A stretch of DNA of 64,000 nucleotides from the NCBI GenBank assembly GCA_905221615.1, contig CAJNDT010005923.1:318064-382063 (forward strand). The letters run 5' to 3'. This document shows, piece after piece, positions 39,880 to 50,685 of the stretch; positions within the stretch are counted from its first letter, which is position 1, and every line of letters begins with the position of its first letter. Under the pieces are notes generated by a model. It was not told where the DNA came from. It ran no database searches and was given only the letters and a program-made list of their open reading frames with translations. The translations under genes were made by a program, and so were the position numbers. This DNA is from Symbiodinium sp. CCMP2592 (taxonomy: Eukaryota > Sar > Dinophyceae > Suessiales > Symbiodiniaceae).

Positions 39880-41063
39880 CATGTTCTGACACGTTTCCTC
39901 GTGTGGCCAGTTCCTGTGCAACATCCTGAACATGGTGACGGTCCCGCGTCACACAAAAATTCTAGAGCCTTCTATCCTGACATCTAAGGCTAAAGACAGC
40001 CCTAAGCCCTAAATCCACAAGTCCTAAAACAGAACCTTCTAAACCCAGCGAAGCCCAAAAGCCTAAACGTGCCAAAGCTTTCCCTCCAGCAAATTTCAGC
40101 TCAAGGCTGCAGGAGGCTGGAAGAGGCTCTGCGCCGCCTGTATCAAGGGCTTCAGGGCTTTCGTATGGGAGCCCTGAGCAGTTTCAATACGGTTTAGGGT
40201 TTAGTGTTTAGGATTTGAATAAGGTTTCATTGGGCTTAAAGGTTTAGGCTTGTGGGGGATCCGGGGCTTTGGGTTTGAAGCTTCAGGGCGTGGGTGTATG
40301 GTTTAGAGCACTATAGGCTATAGGCAAGCTTTGAAGCCTTTATGATTTGAGGGTGTTTAGGGGATTACTTCCCGGTGTTGAGGATTCGGCCCTATAAACC
40401 GTAAACCACAAGGGCGTCATTAATTTGAGGGCTGGGGGGATCTTTGGCTTTAGGGCCTCAAGGTATATGTAGAGCTTGAGGGATTTTGTGGGGTGTTGCG
40501 TTTAGGGTTCAGTCTTTCGTGTACACAACAATCGCATAAAATCATCGTCAACGTTGTCCTATGGAAAGAAATACTCCAACACGAAACCCTAAATCCGACA
40601 ACAGAACGACTTCGAGGGTTGACGTACTTCTGCTGCGCACCTGTGAAGCGCAAGATGCTCATGGTTGGTAGGTTGGGTTTACGGCTTGCTTAGGGCTTAG
40701 GGTTTACAGAGCTTATGGGTCTAGGGTTATAGGGTTTTGTGTTTAGGGTAGAGTCTAAAGCTTGCTTGTAGACACAACCAAAAGCTTGCTTGAATACACA
40801 ACCAAACACCAAAAGTACCATGGGTGGAGGTGAAGGTTGCGGAGGAGGCAAATGCAATGCCATGGGCTGCAATCCCTACAACCTACACACCAAGCAAGGA
40901 AGGTTGAACCTTCAACTAACGGCTGTGCAATGAAGGACACTGGGTTTCTGCAGAAGCCGTGCCTCTGGAATGGATTTATCGTGGTCCAGTGGCAAATTGA
41001 AGTCCACCTGCAACAGGCGCATACTGTGTATGTCGGGGTTTACAGGTTTGTAGTGCTTCGGGT
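39880..41063. other. No gene; G-strand heptamers 40190-40340 and 40680-40755
   Basis: GGTTTAGGGTTTAGTGTTTA and later GGGCTTAGGGTTTACAG words. AAAGCTTGCTTG(T/A)A(G/T)ACACAACC occurs twice near 40758 and 40781 (tandem pair). No protein motif. Confidence 0.45.
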
Positions 41064-41135
41064 CCCTAAACCCCAAACCCTAAATCCCAAACCCAAAACC
41101 CTTCACCCAAAACCCCAAACCCAAAGCCCTAAACC
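41064..41135 (-). repeat. C-strand heptamer array
   Basis: CCCTAAACCCCAAACCCTAA then CCCAAACCCAAAACC variants; moderately decayed. Confidence 0.85.
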
Positions 41136-41231
41136 GATTCAGGCCGTATGATGTTTACGGGGCGTAGGGGAGATCGTAGCCCTCCGCGGTCGTTTAGGGT
41201 CCAGAGCGACCATGTTTCGACCTCCGCAGTG

Positions 41232-41340
41232 CCTGGAGACTCCAATATCCTTCAATTAAGGAATGTACCTTAAATCATATTAGGGATCCTACTATAATTT
41301 GAGGTATATTCTTTAAGTAAGGGATATTGAAGTCTCTGGG
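41232..41340. mobile_element. HP-I fold-back element
   Basis: CCTGGAGACTCCAATATCCT at the left, GGGATATTGAAGTCTCTGGG at the right. Core GGATCCTACTATAATTTGAG. The next inner segment TTAATTAAGGAA is itself palindromic in the family. Confidence 0.88.
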
Positions 41341-42267
41341 TGAAGGGTGTGCATCTTCACTTTCGTGTTCAGCTCGGCACTTCGTATCATATGCCAAGGC
41401 CCGAAAACCCTCAACCCTAAACGGAAAACCCTCTACCCTGAACTCCGCATTATTCGGTTCGGTCAGCCTAGCAGTGCGAGGATCTGAGTCTACGGCTAAT
41501 AAGTTCGACTCATCACATGTTGGACCCAACCCTAGCTGTTTTGAGCAGAGTGTAGGGTTTAACCTACCCAAATCTACAAAAACGAAGGGCCCCTATTAAT
41601 TCCATGTTGGGGCTTATAATAGGGACCTACAAAAAAGTCGGCTATGGGAGCTTCAGGTAGGGCTTAATGACTCATGCTAAAGTTACTAAGGAGAGGGTTG
41701 CGAAGCTTTCGGGCTTGGGCCTGTGGGAAGTTTCTTTGGGCTCGCTTGGGTAATCTCACATCAATACTCGGATATTGCTGTATAACTATTTCATCCACAT
41801 GACAATGGGGACTTTAAGCGCTTTTGGTGTTTAAATCTGCAGTAATACAGTCATACATATATGATACAGTCGAAGGACTCCGGCATGGGGGCAACAGCGG
41901 CTCAGATAGCGTTGCCAGCGTGCGCCATTTCAGGTTAAGATGTCGAAAAGCGTAGATATTCGGTTGCAGGCGTTTCGCAGAATACTCAAATCCCCCAAAC
42001 CTCAACGGCTCTTCCGTCTCCTATACATTCGGGTGTCGTGAAGGCTGCGCCGCCTCCAGAAAGTGTAGCAGTACACGGTATGTCGCGGAGATAGAAATAT
42101 ACCCCAACAAAAACCATCCACCCTAAACCCTAAACTCCAAACCCTAAACCCTAAACCCTTAAAGCACGCGCTGATTGCCACAGCTTCGGGCCTTCTTGAT
42201 GATTCTATCACCTTCCTTGAGCTGGATGCCTGTGACTTGGTTCGTGTCATCCTGCGCTCGGTAGCTG
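41341..42267. other. No gene; possible HP-E remnant 41588-41640
   Basis: GGGCCCCTATTAATTCCATG then TTGGGGCTTATAATAGGGAC resembles an eroded HP-E. CCCTAAACCCTAAACTCCAA group at 42121-42162. The rest is unique. Confidence 0.45.
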
Positions 42268-42380
42268 ACCCAAAGGGTCTTATGTACTGTTATTGGGGAT
42301 ACTTCCCTAAGTCATAATAGTATATTTCCTAATATGGAAACCCTACATTCTACTATATCGGTACATTGAACCCTTTGGGT
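42268..42380 (+). mobile_element. HP-P fold-back element
   Basis: ACCCAAAGGGTCTTATGTAC at the left, GTACATTGAACCCTTTGGGT at the right. The interior (TATTTCCTAATATGGAAACC, CTACATTCTACTATATCGGT) is the reverse complement of 7737-7845. Confidence 0.87.
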
Positions 42381-42410
42381 GATGTAGATGTATAGGGACT
42401 ATGAGGGACC

Positions 42411-42520
42411 GGGCTTTGAAGTAACCAGGGAGATACAAGTACAGACTTTTATGTCATAATGGTTCCCTTTAAGTAACAGGTCCCCCAACAAGTATTAGAG
42501 TATGGTACGCCAAAGCCCAG
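42411..42520 (+). mobile_element. HP-O fold-back element
   Basis: GGGCTTTGAAGTAACCAGGG at the left, CGCCAAAGCCC at the right. Shares the whole interior with 14071-14175 (GAGATACAAGTACAGACTTT; TAAGTAACAGGTCCCCC). It starts only 30 bp after HP-P ends. Confidence 0.85.
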
Positions 42521-42720
42521 GGGAATTTTTTTGCTAATGATGCAGACCAATGCAGACACTCTGTAATAAGTCATCCTCTCACAGAAGAGCACGGAAACCC
42601 GACCAAATTTCAAGAGCCCGAAAGCATCCCGTACTTAAGGCTCCAGAAGGATCCAACTGGGTACTTGACTTGCGGATAGTTTACCGTACGGTAGGCTAGT
42701 CCTTTGGGGAGTTTAAGATT

Positions 42721-42823
42721 ACCCAGAGACTGAAATATCCCCTAATTAAGGAATATACCTTGCAGGGATCCTACTATAATTTAAAACATATTCCTTAATT
42801 AAGGGATATTGGAGTCTCTGGGT
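42721..42823. mobile_element. HP-I, full length (103 bp)
   Basis: ACCCAGAGACTGAAATATCC at the left, GGGATATTGGAGTCTCTGGG then T at the right. Core GGGATCCTACTATAATTTAA. This copy is close to consensus and defines the family length. Confidence 0.92.
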
Positions 42824-43209
42824 AGGAGGTGCTTGGACTCTTAGAAACCTAAAGTCTGAAGTCTACTGTAAGCCCCAAGCCCTGAACCGTGCCAGCAGAA
42901 CGCTTCGAATCCTTAAAGAAGAAACACCGAAACTCCAACAGCGTTTCGCAGTTTAGGTCAGGGACGGCCTTAGGTCAGGGCTGTAACGTTGTGGTGGTTC
43001 ATGCGGGTGGACTATTTTGGAGGCTTCGGGGTTTCTTTTGTTGCGTTGCAGAATGGCTTGCACATGTGGGGTGTGGATTTAGGCGTGTAGTGCGTCATTA
43101 CTTGGCCTTCCTTTCCGAGAGAGGTCCCTAAAGCCTGAAACCTAAACCCCGAACCCTATATCCTAAACGCCTGAAGCCTGCAGAAACCGGAGGAGTCTTG
43201 GAAGAAATT
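42824..43209. other. No gene recognised
   Basis: Unique sequence with decayed C-strand words near 43139. Confidence 0.4.
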
Positions 43210-43390
43210 TATATAGGGGCCTTAATAACTACCTATAAGTACTCTTTACTCTTTTGGGGGCCTATTCCATGGGCCCCAAAACCCGATTCTAATTATTTAA
43301 GGCCTCTATATTAAATGAGTCTTTACTATTTTGGGGGTCCTTATTTAGTGGGCCGAACCCTAGTCTAATTATTTACGGTCTATGTTAAAT
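43210..43390 (+). mobile_element. HP-E with tandem duplication of its right half
   Basis: TATATAGGGGCCTTAATAAC opens the element; AATTATTTAAGGCCTCTATA then TTAAATGAG closes it near 43318. The segment from the CTTTACT-TTTTGGGGG word to TTAAAT is then repeated once more (43318-43390) with drift (GGCCGAACCCTAGTCTAATT). Confidence 0.82.
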
Positions 43391-43465
43391 GTCTTAAGGT
43401 CAGGTGGCTTTTCTGCGGAGGCAGGTGCCGTTTCCAACTCAAGGTTCGCACGGGGTCTTGGGTGT

Positions 43466-43657
43466 ACTTGGAGGTTCATGGGTAGTTATAAGGGCTCCTT
43501 TATGGGTCCCTTTAAAGGGATCTATAGGGATTCTACATGGGTATATAGGGTTTCGGCCTCTACTTGGAGGTTCATGGGTAGTTATAAGTAGGGTTATAAG
43601 TAAGGCAACTCTACTTGTAACCCATATTAGTGGACTTATAACCGCACTTATAACAGG
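43466..43657. mobile_element. HP-B composite, right arm lost
   Basis: Two left arms (ACTTGGAGGTTCATGGGTAG at 43466 and 43563) are separated by CCCTTTAAAGGGATCTATAG and a TATATAGGGTTTCGG stretch. The second arm is followed by the B core (CCCATATTAGTGGACTTATA) but the terminal CTACCCATGAACCTCC is missing. Confidence 0.82.
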
Positions 43658-44037
43658 GTTTAAGGTCGGCTCTTCGGTCCTGTGGGATTTAGGATTTAGG
43701 GCTTAGGTTTTTCTTTTAGGGCTTAGGGTTTAGGGTTTATGGTTTAAGCTTGGGTTGATATTTGTATTGCTACTGTTGCAGCATATGTTCACTGCTATGG
43801 CTAGGATTACTAGTGTCACTCTTATTCTGATTCTTCTTACTCTCAATTCTGATTATTAACTATTACTAGTCTGATCTGGTTTAGAAAAAATTGCAGGATT
43901 TACTGCATCTATGTTACTACAGAAGACCCTTCCAAGAAACCCTGGGAAACCCTGACAAAACCGTAGAACACCCGCTAGACCCCGAATACCCTGTGCCTGA
44001 GCTTGCTGGAAAGCCATATTATCCTTGCCTTATTGCA
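43658..44037. other. No gene; G-strand heptamers 43695-43745
   Basis: TTAGGGCTTAGGGTTTAGGG, then AT-richer unique sequence. Confidence 0.45.
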
Positions 44038-44115
44038 TAATATACCCCAAACCCTGTTCTAATTTCCAAGGCGCCTATACTATCGTAGCCCCTATATAGA
44101 TCCCTTGAAAGGAAC
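44038..44115. mobile_element. HP-E right half plus X tail
   Basis: TAATATACCCCAAACCCTGT then TCTAATTTCCAAGGCGCCTA (E right end), then AGCCCCTATATAGATCCCTT and GAAAGGAAC (X). Confidence 0.6.
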
Positions 44116-44225
44116 ACTCTGAACCCCTGAGCCTGGGCTTGCTGCAAGGCCAGCTTGTACCGATCCGTCCACTGGATCTCCGCTGCCTTCCTCGGATCTC
44201 TGGGTTATGGACCTTACGGATTACC

Positions 44226-44343
44226 AGGATGCCAGTAACCTAGGAATAAAAAGGGCTCCCTTTTGTGGTATTGGGTAACTTTATAAGGAACCTAGGACTA
44301 CAAAAAGGGAATAAGGGTAGTACTGGGTAGCACTGGGCATCCT
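44226..44343 (+). mobile_element. HP-H variant with different outer ends
   Basis: AGGATGCCAGTAACCTAGGA at the left and GCACTGGGCATCCT at the right. The interior AATAAAAAGGGCTCCC and AAAAAGGGAATAAGGG matches HP-H. The outer arms differ from the CTAGACCC-AAGAG type, another core/arm mix. Confidence 0.78.
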
Positions 44344-45968
44344 AGTATAGGGCTTTAGGGTTTAACGATCTAGGGTTTAGGGGCCTTCCTCGGATCTTTA
44401 GGTTCGGGTTTACGGTTTTGCGAGAGGGGTCCTGCACGGCTTTCATACGAATTCAGGGTTTGGGGTTTCGGTTTTTAGGGATTTGAGGTATTAAGAGTTT
44501 ACGCATTCGAGGGTTTAGGGGTTTCTCGAAGGGATGAGGGTCTACCTAACCCCCGGGTTCCAGCCTATTGTTGGCAGGTAGTCAGGATTCTGATCTAAGC
44601 AATAAGGTAACCAAGGAAGCAAGCTGCACTAAAGCTCTAAGCTGGCGATTATGTAGACTGTTTTCTGGAAACGGGCATCAAAGGTCGAAGCCCTAACAAC
44701 CAGTATGCCATAGGGGGGGTTGGGGGGTTGGGGGGATGCAGGGACGACCCACCAGCAAAAAGCAGTTTAGCTTGCAGTAGATCTTGCTTTTCTGCTTCTA
44801 CGGCAACTAGAGGTTAACCTTTGGGATTATATAGGGATTCCCTAAACCCAACCCTAAAACCTAAACCCTAACATAAAGCTTACCTGCTCCCCTACTACAG
44901 TACTAATTGCACACACCTTCGCCTCGGAAACGCACAGATCCGTGCCAAAGAGGGATTGTAAGAAGCTGCTTTAGGATTCCGTATATGACCAGATACCTTA
45001 ATCCATGCTTTGATGCTTTGTAGGATTGTAGGATGTGATAAGGTTTTGCTTCAGGATGTTCACCATCACCGTTACCATCGCCATCATCAACAGACACCGT
45101 CAAGAAACATCACCGCCTGAGGTATCATCCTATGGCTGATAGAAAGGCACTACGGGCTTCAGGGAACCGGGGGACCCTGAAACAACTTTCGGAGCACACC
45201 TTTCAGTATCTTGCTTGTGTATAGAGGTGCTTGAAGATTCGATGCCGGCAAGCTTCCCACCTTGCCGCTCTGAGTCCGCGATCGACCACTTGTTGAACTG
45301 CGGCAGCACTGGGCTTACATCCGCTTGAAATGGTAGGGCATAGAACACGGGCAGGCATACGTGTGTTAACCAGAGTTCTCTGAGTTGGCTTTACAGCTCA
45401 GACGTCACAGCTGTCTATGCTTTCCCACGTTCCAGCAGTGTGTCAGGGGGATGCGTAAGGGTTGTATAAGGGTGCTGTGATGTGTTGTCACAGTGTCTAT
45501 TAAAATGAAACGTCGAAGATGGTCTCGGTGTATGTTCTAGCATAAATAGAACAGGATCCAAGCCTACCGTTCCTGAATTCAAAGATTTTTGTGCTGAAAC
45601 CTAGACTGGCCTAGACCCCATCCCAGAAGCGCCGAGTAGCCTCAGTGATTGCAGAATCTTTTGACAATCCCTATGCATGGTTGAGGGCTTATAGAGTTAG
45701 GGTAGTCTTCACAGAAAAATCCTGCATTGTCTGCAAACGTGCCCCGGCCCTTACTGGAAAGAAAATCTTCCAAAACCCCAACCCTAAAACACAACACCTG
45801 AAAGTTAACCCACAAAGAAATCTTGGAAAAATCTCCTTGCAACCGACCCGAAACTCTGAACTCGGGAGGCATGGCACCCCGAAGCGAAAAGTCGGAAGCG
45901 TCAGAGCCAAAGCTCAAACGCCAGAGCGGCCTTGTGTATGCTAACCTTACGAATGCTATAGATAGATA
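44344..45968. other. No gene; G-run motif near 44713
   Basis: GTTTAGGGG and GGTTTGGGGTTTCGG words to 44525. 44713-44735 contains three runs of six or more G separated by TT, a quadruplex candidate. 44870-45968 is mostly unique; frames at 45130-46019 lack motifs. Confidence 0.4.
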
Positions 45969-46068
45969 TAAGGGTCCATGTACCCATACACACAGATACA
46001 TGCGCCCCAAAGTGCCCAAATAGGGACTAAATTAAGGGCAATGTATATGAGCACATGGACCCTTAGGG
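45969..46068 (-). mobile_element. HP-R fold-back element, reverse orientation
   Basis: AAGGGTCCATGTACCCAT at the left, TGAGCACATGGACCCTTAGG at the right. The interior GCGCCCCAAAGTGCCC and ATAGGGACTAAATTAAGG is the reverse complement of 25228-25345. Confidence 0.85.
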
Positions 46069-47089
46069 AGATTGATAGATAGATAGATAGACAGGTACGG
46101 TAATTAAGATACGTGGACATATTTATATGCATGCATACATACGTACGCACATCGTTAGAAGTAACAAAAAGCGACGGTACCAAAGGCAAATCTGCTATTG
46201 ATAAAAATAACGGCGTACCAACACCACTGCCAAAAAACAAACAGAGGAAGAGGAACGAACCTGCTATGAATGACACTAGTGCCAATAACAACATGACAAT
46301 AGCCATGATATACATAAACATATATGAGAGTGCATAAAACATGTACATATATTTACATATACACATACAAGTATGTGTTTCAGATACATATATGCACGTA
46401 TATAGATATATCTGAAAAAGAAAGGGCTTAGGAGCTGGGATTTAGGGCCATAACCTATTGCATGCTAACCTTATGTATAGCCTCAGGGCTTGCGGTTGCG
46501 GGTATGCAAGCTTTTTGCTTTGAGGGTCCAAGGCTTGGGTTAACCGTTTGGGCCTGTCGCATAGCTGCACCAACTTTGGTAAGCATGACAGCTCAACAAG
46601 TGGAAATGCTAAACACATGTTTTTTAACCCGAACCCGCTCTTGAATTCTAGATTGCAGCAACGCTGGCGAAACTGTAACCAACACTTCAAGCCCGTGCTT
46701 TCTTACGGCCACACCTAATGCCCTGTAGCTGACCCGATTTCCTGGTCCGCGCCTTGTCCTTTCGTCCCTTCAAGGTAAGAAGCCGGAGTCGGTTTTGCTC
46801 CGTCTGAGCGCCCGGAGTTGTGGGGCTTGGGGTTGGAAGTGGTGTGTCGGGAATGGAAGAATGGTAGTAATGGTAGTTATAATTGTGCCCCATTCCTCCA
46901 TTCCCCAATAACCAAAGGTAAGGTGTGGGAGTTTCGGGTTTAGGATTTGGGGGTTTATAAGGTTTACGGTTTAGGGCGCTGGTTCTCTAATCTAGGTTCA
47001 GGGCTGTAGGGCTGGAGGCTGGAGCAGTGGGGTTTGCAGACTAGGACTGGAGCTGCTGTGGTTTGATAGGGCTTACAGTAGAAGCCCAC
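46069..47089. other. No gene; GATA and CATA microsatellites
   Basis: (GATA)n at 46073-46092, TA/CATA words at 46120-46145 and 46340-46412, GGTTTAGGATTTGGGGG words near 46936. Frames at 45956-46690 lack motifs. Confidence 0.45.
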
Positions 47090-47174
47090 AAGTTGGAAAC
47101 CCGATAGCCTCAATCCTTAAGAGTAATGTATAGGGCATCCCAGCACTATTTGGCCTTGATCCGGTTTCCAACTT
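47090..47174 (-). mobile_element. HP-G fold-back element, arm type 2
   Basis: AAGTTGGAAACC and GGTTTCCAACTT are the paired ends. The 48-bp core 47108-47155 is the reverse complement of 30408-30455 with one mismatch, but the terminal repeats are unrelated to those of that copy. Confidence 0.72.
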
Positions 47175-47867
47175 TATGGGGTTTACCGTAGGGCCTATGA
47201 CATGGAAGCACTTCGAGACAAGGCATGTAGAGCACGTATGAGATTGAAAGAAGATTCCTCGACAAAGACCAAGCCGCAACCCTGAACTTCCCCTAAGCCC
47301 TAAACCCCTTTAAACCTAAAGCTCCTAAACCCTCATCATTGGAAGAGGGTCTTGAAGTACAGTGTAGTCTAGTATATCTTCAGTTACAATTAGGAACCCT
47401 AGCGATAGGATAGTCCTGCACAGCCAAAATAAGGAACTCTGCATGATTGGAAAGGCATTTATTCGTCAAGCTTGCTTAGACCTTCTGATGCTTCGGGTGA
47501 AGGTTCTCCCAGGCTTTGGGAAGTTTCCAGGGGAAGGTACGGTGCCCCAAAGGCAAAAAACACGACCCAACTCCCTCAAACCGCCAAGTCCGAGTCGCCG
47601 AACCATCGAAGCAAACCCTCTCTTTGTGCGGCAATCTTGCAAAACTTGATTCGCAGCCGCTCTCCCCTAGACGCCCAAGTCCTTTTCTAACAAAAAAAAG
47701 GTAAAGGGCTCTATAGGGCTCTGTAACTGAATGAGGGGCTGTGGTGTTCATAAATAGTTCGCATGAAGCTTGGACCCTGATTGCGTTGACCCTGAACCCA
47801 TACACCACAAACCCGGGACCCTGAACCTAATCAACCTCATAAACCTTCCACGCCAAACCCTGACCAG
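47175..47867. other. No gene recognised
   Basis: CTAAGCCCTAAACCCC near 47293. Plus and minus frames at 47443-47808 lack motifs. Confidence 0.4.
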
Positions 47868-48699
47868 ACCAGCGAGGGAACTGACGCGTACGTATTCGTG
47901 GAGTTTGGGCAGCTCAGCAGGCGGGGTGTTAAAGGTTTCCAAAATCTTGGCGACATGGAAATCGTCAAGGTTCCCTCCATGGATCAGAGGCCGTGCAACT
48001 TCGTAGATCAAGGAACACAGCCGCGACGCTTCGCCCAGCAGCGAGCGAGGCTCTCTGGAAAGAGCGGGCAGCGTGTGCAGCTAGTTGCACAGGAAACCCC
48101 TTACGGCTGCCGATCTGCAACGGGGTTGCAAGACGGTCGAACCAGCGGCTGCACTTCTGTCGAAAAGCTCCATGGAGGCATTTCCCCAGAGCACTGGATA
48201 CACGAATGCCCCGATGACTGGAGCAGGCTTCCTGGGGGCCTTTACACTTCCAGATGTGGTGCATCGTGCCGCCCTTAAACTGGATAGGCTCTTGCAATCT
48301 GAAGGCACTTTTCAGGAGCTGTGGATATACAACCCCAGAGAGCGAAGCAGCCTGTAGCTTCCAGAGTTCGGAAGGGATGTCATCATTGCCGGTGGCCCTG
48401 CCCGTTTTAGCAGATCGCATGGCCTGTTCAAGCTCACACCGGGTTGGAAGTTCAGATGACAGGATCTCAAGCTCTGCGACGTCTGTCGCAGCCTGGCGCT
48501 GTAGGCATTGATCAATCAGCTGTTGAGGGCCAACCGGCCCGCCATGTTCAATGGAGCTGAAGTGTCTAATCCATCTGGCCTCTGCCGCCTGGGGAGTTTG
48601 CGCATACTCCCGATTTTCGAGATAAAGGGCTGGTAGGGGAGCAAGCCCTTTCTGGCACCCTTTGGGAGGGCCAAGTAATGGTCGAAGCTTGGAAACCAC
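47868..48699 (-). pseudogene. LINE-type (non-LTR) reverse transcriptase fragment, frameshifted
   Basis: From 48699 down to about 48006 the frame carries the N-terminal half of a non-LTR reverse transcriptase. It includes GRATGNDDIPSELWK (fingers), WKCKGPQEACSSHRGIRVSS (the WK..Y/HRGI-LSS block), GKCLHGAFRQK, and VAAVFLDLR with the first catalytic Asp of motif A. Directly after FLDL the frame breaks. The expected continuation (YEVARPLIHGGNLDDFHVAK) appears in another frame from about 48006 to 47868, implying a small out-of-frame deletion at the motif A junction. Motif C (the second catalytic Asp pair), thumb, endonuclease and tails are absent, so it is a dead fragment truncated at both ends. 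Dinoflagellate LINEs are a plausible source. Confidence 0.8.
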
Positions 48700-49140
48700 G
48701 TCTCACGCGTGAGCGTGCACGCAACGTCGCACTGCTATACATCCCAAGCTCCTGCCCTGAACCCTGAGCTCTAGCCGGCAAGCCTGAAGGTCCGCCCTCG
48801 AACCACCTGAACCCTGCAACGCAAATCCTATCCCTAAACCTCAAAACCTTAATCCTAACCCCCAAAACCCCAAAACCCTAATCCTAAACCCCCAACACTC
48901 CAAAAAACCTAATCCTAAACCACGAAATCCCGAAACCCAAAGCCCGGGTGTGCCGTGATGTCCGGAAAGGGGTACTTCACGCACTGGGACAGACGAAGCT
49001 CCTTGAGATCCACTGAGGCCTCGAGAGCTACTTATTTAGGGTTCAGGGCTTTAGGGTTTTAGGACTTTGGGTTTTAGATTTAGGGCTTTCAGGTTTAGGG
49101 TTTTCAAGTTTTAGGGTTTAGGTCTACAGGAAGCCTTAAA
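48700..49140. other. No gene; heptamer arrays in both orientations
   Basis: C-strand CCTAAACCCCCAACACTCCA-type words at 48833-48930, then G-strand TTTAGGGTTCAGGGCTTTAG from 49036 to 49120. Confidence 0.65.
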
Positions 49141-49262
49141 GGAACCCTTAAGGGTTACCGTAAGGGTTACTATAAGGTTTTAAGGGTTGCCATAAGGGGT
49201 ACTATAAGGAATTCTTAAGGGTTACCATAAGAGATACTATGAGGTTCTGTTGAGGGTTACAT
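49141..49262 (+). repeat. TTACYRTAAGGG tandem-like repeat
   Basis: AAGGGTTACCGTAAGGGTTA, CTATAAGGTTTTAAGGG, TTGCCATAAGGGGTACTATA and similar units of about 14-40 bp. Related to 7931-8035. Confidence 0.65.
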
Positions 49263-49366
49263 TGAGGGTTATGAGTCCTACGGTGCAACTGAAAGAGCTA
49301 GGCTTGGTTTAGGGTTTATTGTAGGGTTTAGGATTTAAGGCTTTAGGGTTTTAGGGTTTAGGGTAT
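49263..49366 (+). repeat. G-strand heptamer tract
   Basis: GGTTTAGGGTTTATTGTAGG then TTTAGGGTTTTAGGGTTTAG, running directly into the HP-C element. Confidence 0.75.
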
Positions 49367-49470
49367 AAAGTATCCACTGTAGTTCCGTTGTTTTGACTTG
49401 ACCAAACGTATAAGAAAATGACGTTGATAGAGGGTAACCCCAAAAACGAAACTACAATGGAGAAGGTAGG
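49367..49470. mobile_element. HP-C fold-back element, eroded ends
   Basis: TATCCACTGTAGTTCCGTTG at the left, CGAAACTACAATGGAGAAGG at the right. Core ACGTTGATAGAGGGTAACCC. Outer ACCTATAG is lost on the left. Confidence 0.8.
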
Positions 49471-49736
49471 TAGAATCCTAGATGCAATAAAGTTCCTGAT
49501 GATACGGTTTAGGATTTAGGCCTTTTTTGGGATAAGGGGTTTAGGGGTTTAACGTTTAGGGCTTCGGGGTATAGGGTGTTTAGGGTAAGGGAGGGCTCTC
49601 TATGGGCTCTACATTAGCGGCTTTCAGGGCTTTTTGGGTTTGTAAGGGGTCCAACGAGTAGCCGATAAGCCTAAACCCTCACCTCTTTAAGTACTTGGGT
49701 TAGCACGTCGGGTGTATAGGGTTGCTCGGTACTTGG
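49471..49736. repeat. Degenerate G-strand heptamer tract
   Basis: GGTTTAGGATTTAGGCC, GGGGTTTAGGGGTTTAACG and GTTTAGGGCTTCGGGG. No gene. Confidence 0.55.
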
Positions 49737-49850
49737 ACCCAGAGACTCCAAAACTCCTTAATTAAGGAATATACCCTAAATTATAGTAGGATCCCTCACA
49801 TGCTTTAAGATACATTCCTTAACAACTAACGGTTATTGGAGTCTCTGGGG
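49737..49850. mobile_element. HP-I fold-back element
   Basis: ACCCAGAGACTCCAAAACTC at the left, GGTTATTGGAGTCTCTGGGG at the right. Core TATAGTAGGATCCCTCACAT is inverted relative to 42721, and TTAATTAAGGAATATACC is retained on the left. Confidence 0.87.
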
Positions 49851-49926
49851 GGCGTGTTTGGGTGTTCTAGGTGTTTTATGCCTTGCTCACAGGTAGAAGA
49901 CCAGTCCACAGTCTAGGTTCCGAAGT

Positions 49927-50066
49927 AATCCCTGAATCATACTTGGAGGTTCATGGGTAGTTAGAAGTGGGGTTATAAGCCCCCAAATTTGGGTTATGAG
50001 TATAGTTACCCTACTTATAACCCTACTTAGAACTACCCATGAACCTCCAAGTAATCCCTGAATCAT
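49927..50066. mobile_element. HP-B, full length, with 14-bp target duplication
   Basis: Element 49941-50052 opens ACTTGGAGGTTCATGGGTAG and closes CTACCCATGAACCTCCAAGT, arms pairing for over 35 bp. AATCCCTGAATCAT flanks it exactly at 49927-49940 and 50053-50066. This is the best-bounded HP-B and fixes its ends as ACTTGG...CCAAGT. Confidence 0.95.
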
Positions 50067-50586
50067 CAAGGTCCCCTGTTGCCCGCGTTCACGGTTAACA
50101 TCGACACCTCCACAACCTTCAAAAAGTAGCACGGGCACTGGGGTATCACCGGTGCACCGAGCCATCGCTTTGCACAACTATTTCCAGAAGGAGGGTTTTC
50201 GCCTTTCAATGATTCAGAGACAGCTCGTTTACGATGCTACCCGACGGTGGAAACCCTAATAGCCTAAATCCGAAACCTCCGAACCCAAAATCATAAATCC
50301 CCCCTGAGCCTACAGGATATGGCCCCTCACCGGGGAAGGGAAACACGTGAACCATGAGCCTGAACCCAAAGCAAGCAATCGAAGAAAGAGTAAGGGACCG
50401 AAACGTCACAAAACCCGAAACACTTACCTTAAACCCCAAACTCAGGCCCTAAACCCTAAACCCCTACACCCTAAACCCTTGAATCCCTAAACCCTTAATC
50501 GAAACTCCTAACCTGCGCAAGCGACACAACCCGGCGAGATGCCCCTGGTTTTTCAGTCTTGGCTGGAGTTATTCGAGGCTTTGCGT
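50067..50586. other. No gene; C-strand words 50440-50505
   Basis: CCCTAAACCCTAAACCCCTA then CACCCTAAACCCTTGAATCC. Unique otherwise. Confidence 0.45.
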
Positions 50587-50685
50587 TCATGTATGTGTGT
50601 ATGTATGTATGTATGTATGTTGTATGAACTGTACATGCGTATGTGAATGCACCTACGTATGTATATATATATATATATATATGAT
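50587..50685. repeat. (GTAT)n and (TA)n microsatellite
   Basis: (TGTA)n at 50590-50620, then mixed TATG words and (TA)n at 50661-50681. Confidence 0.92.

Noticed and set aside
47965..48699. An active LINE
   Set aside because: Frameshift after the first catalytic Asp, no motif C, no endonuclease and no 3' tail are visible.
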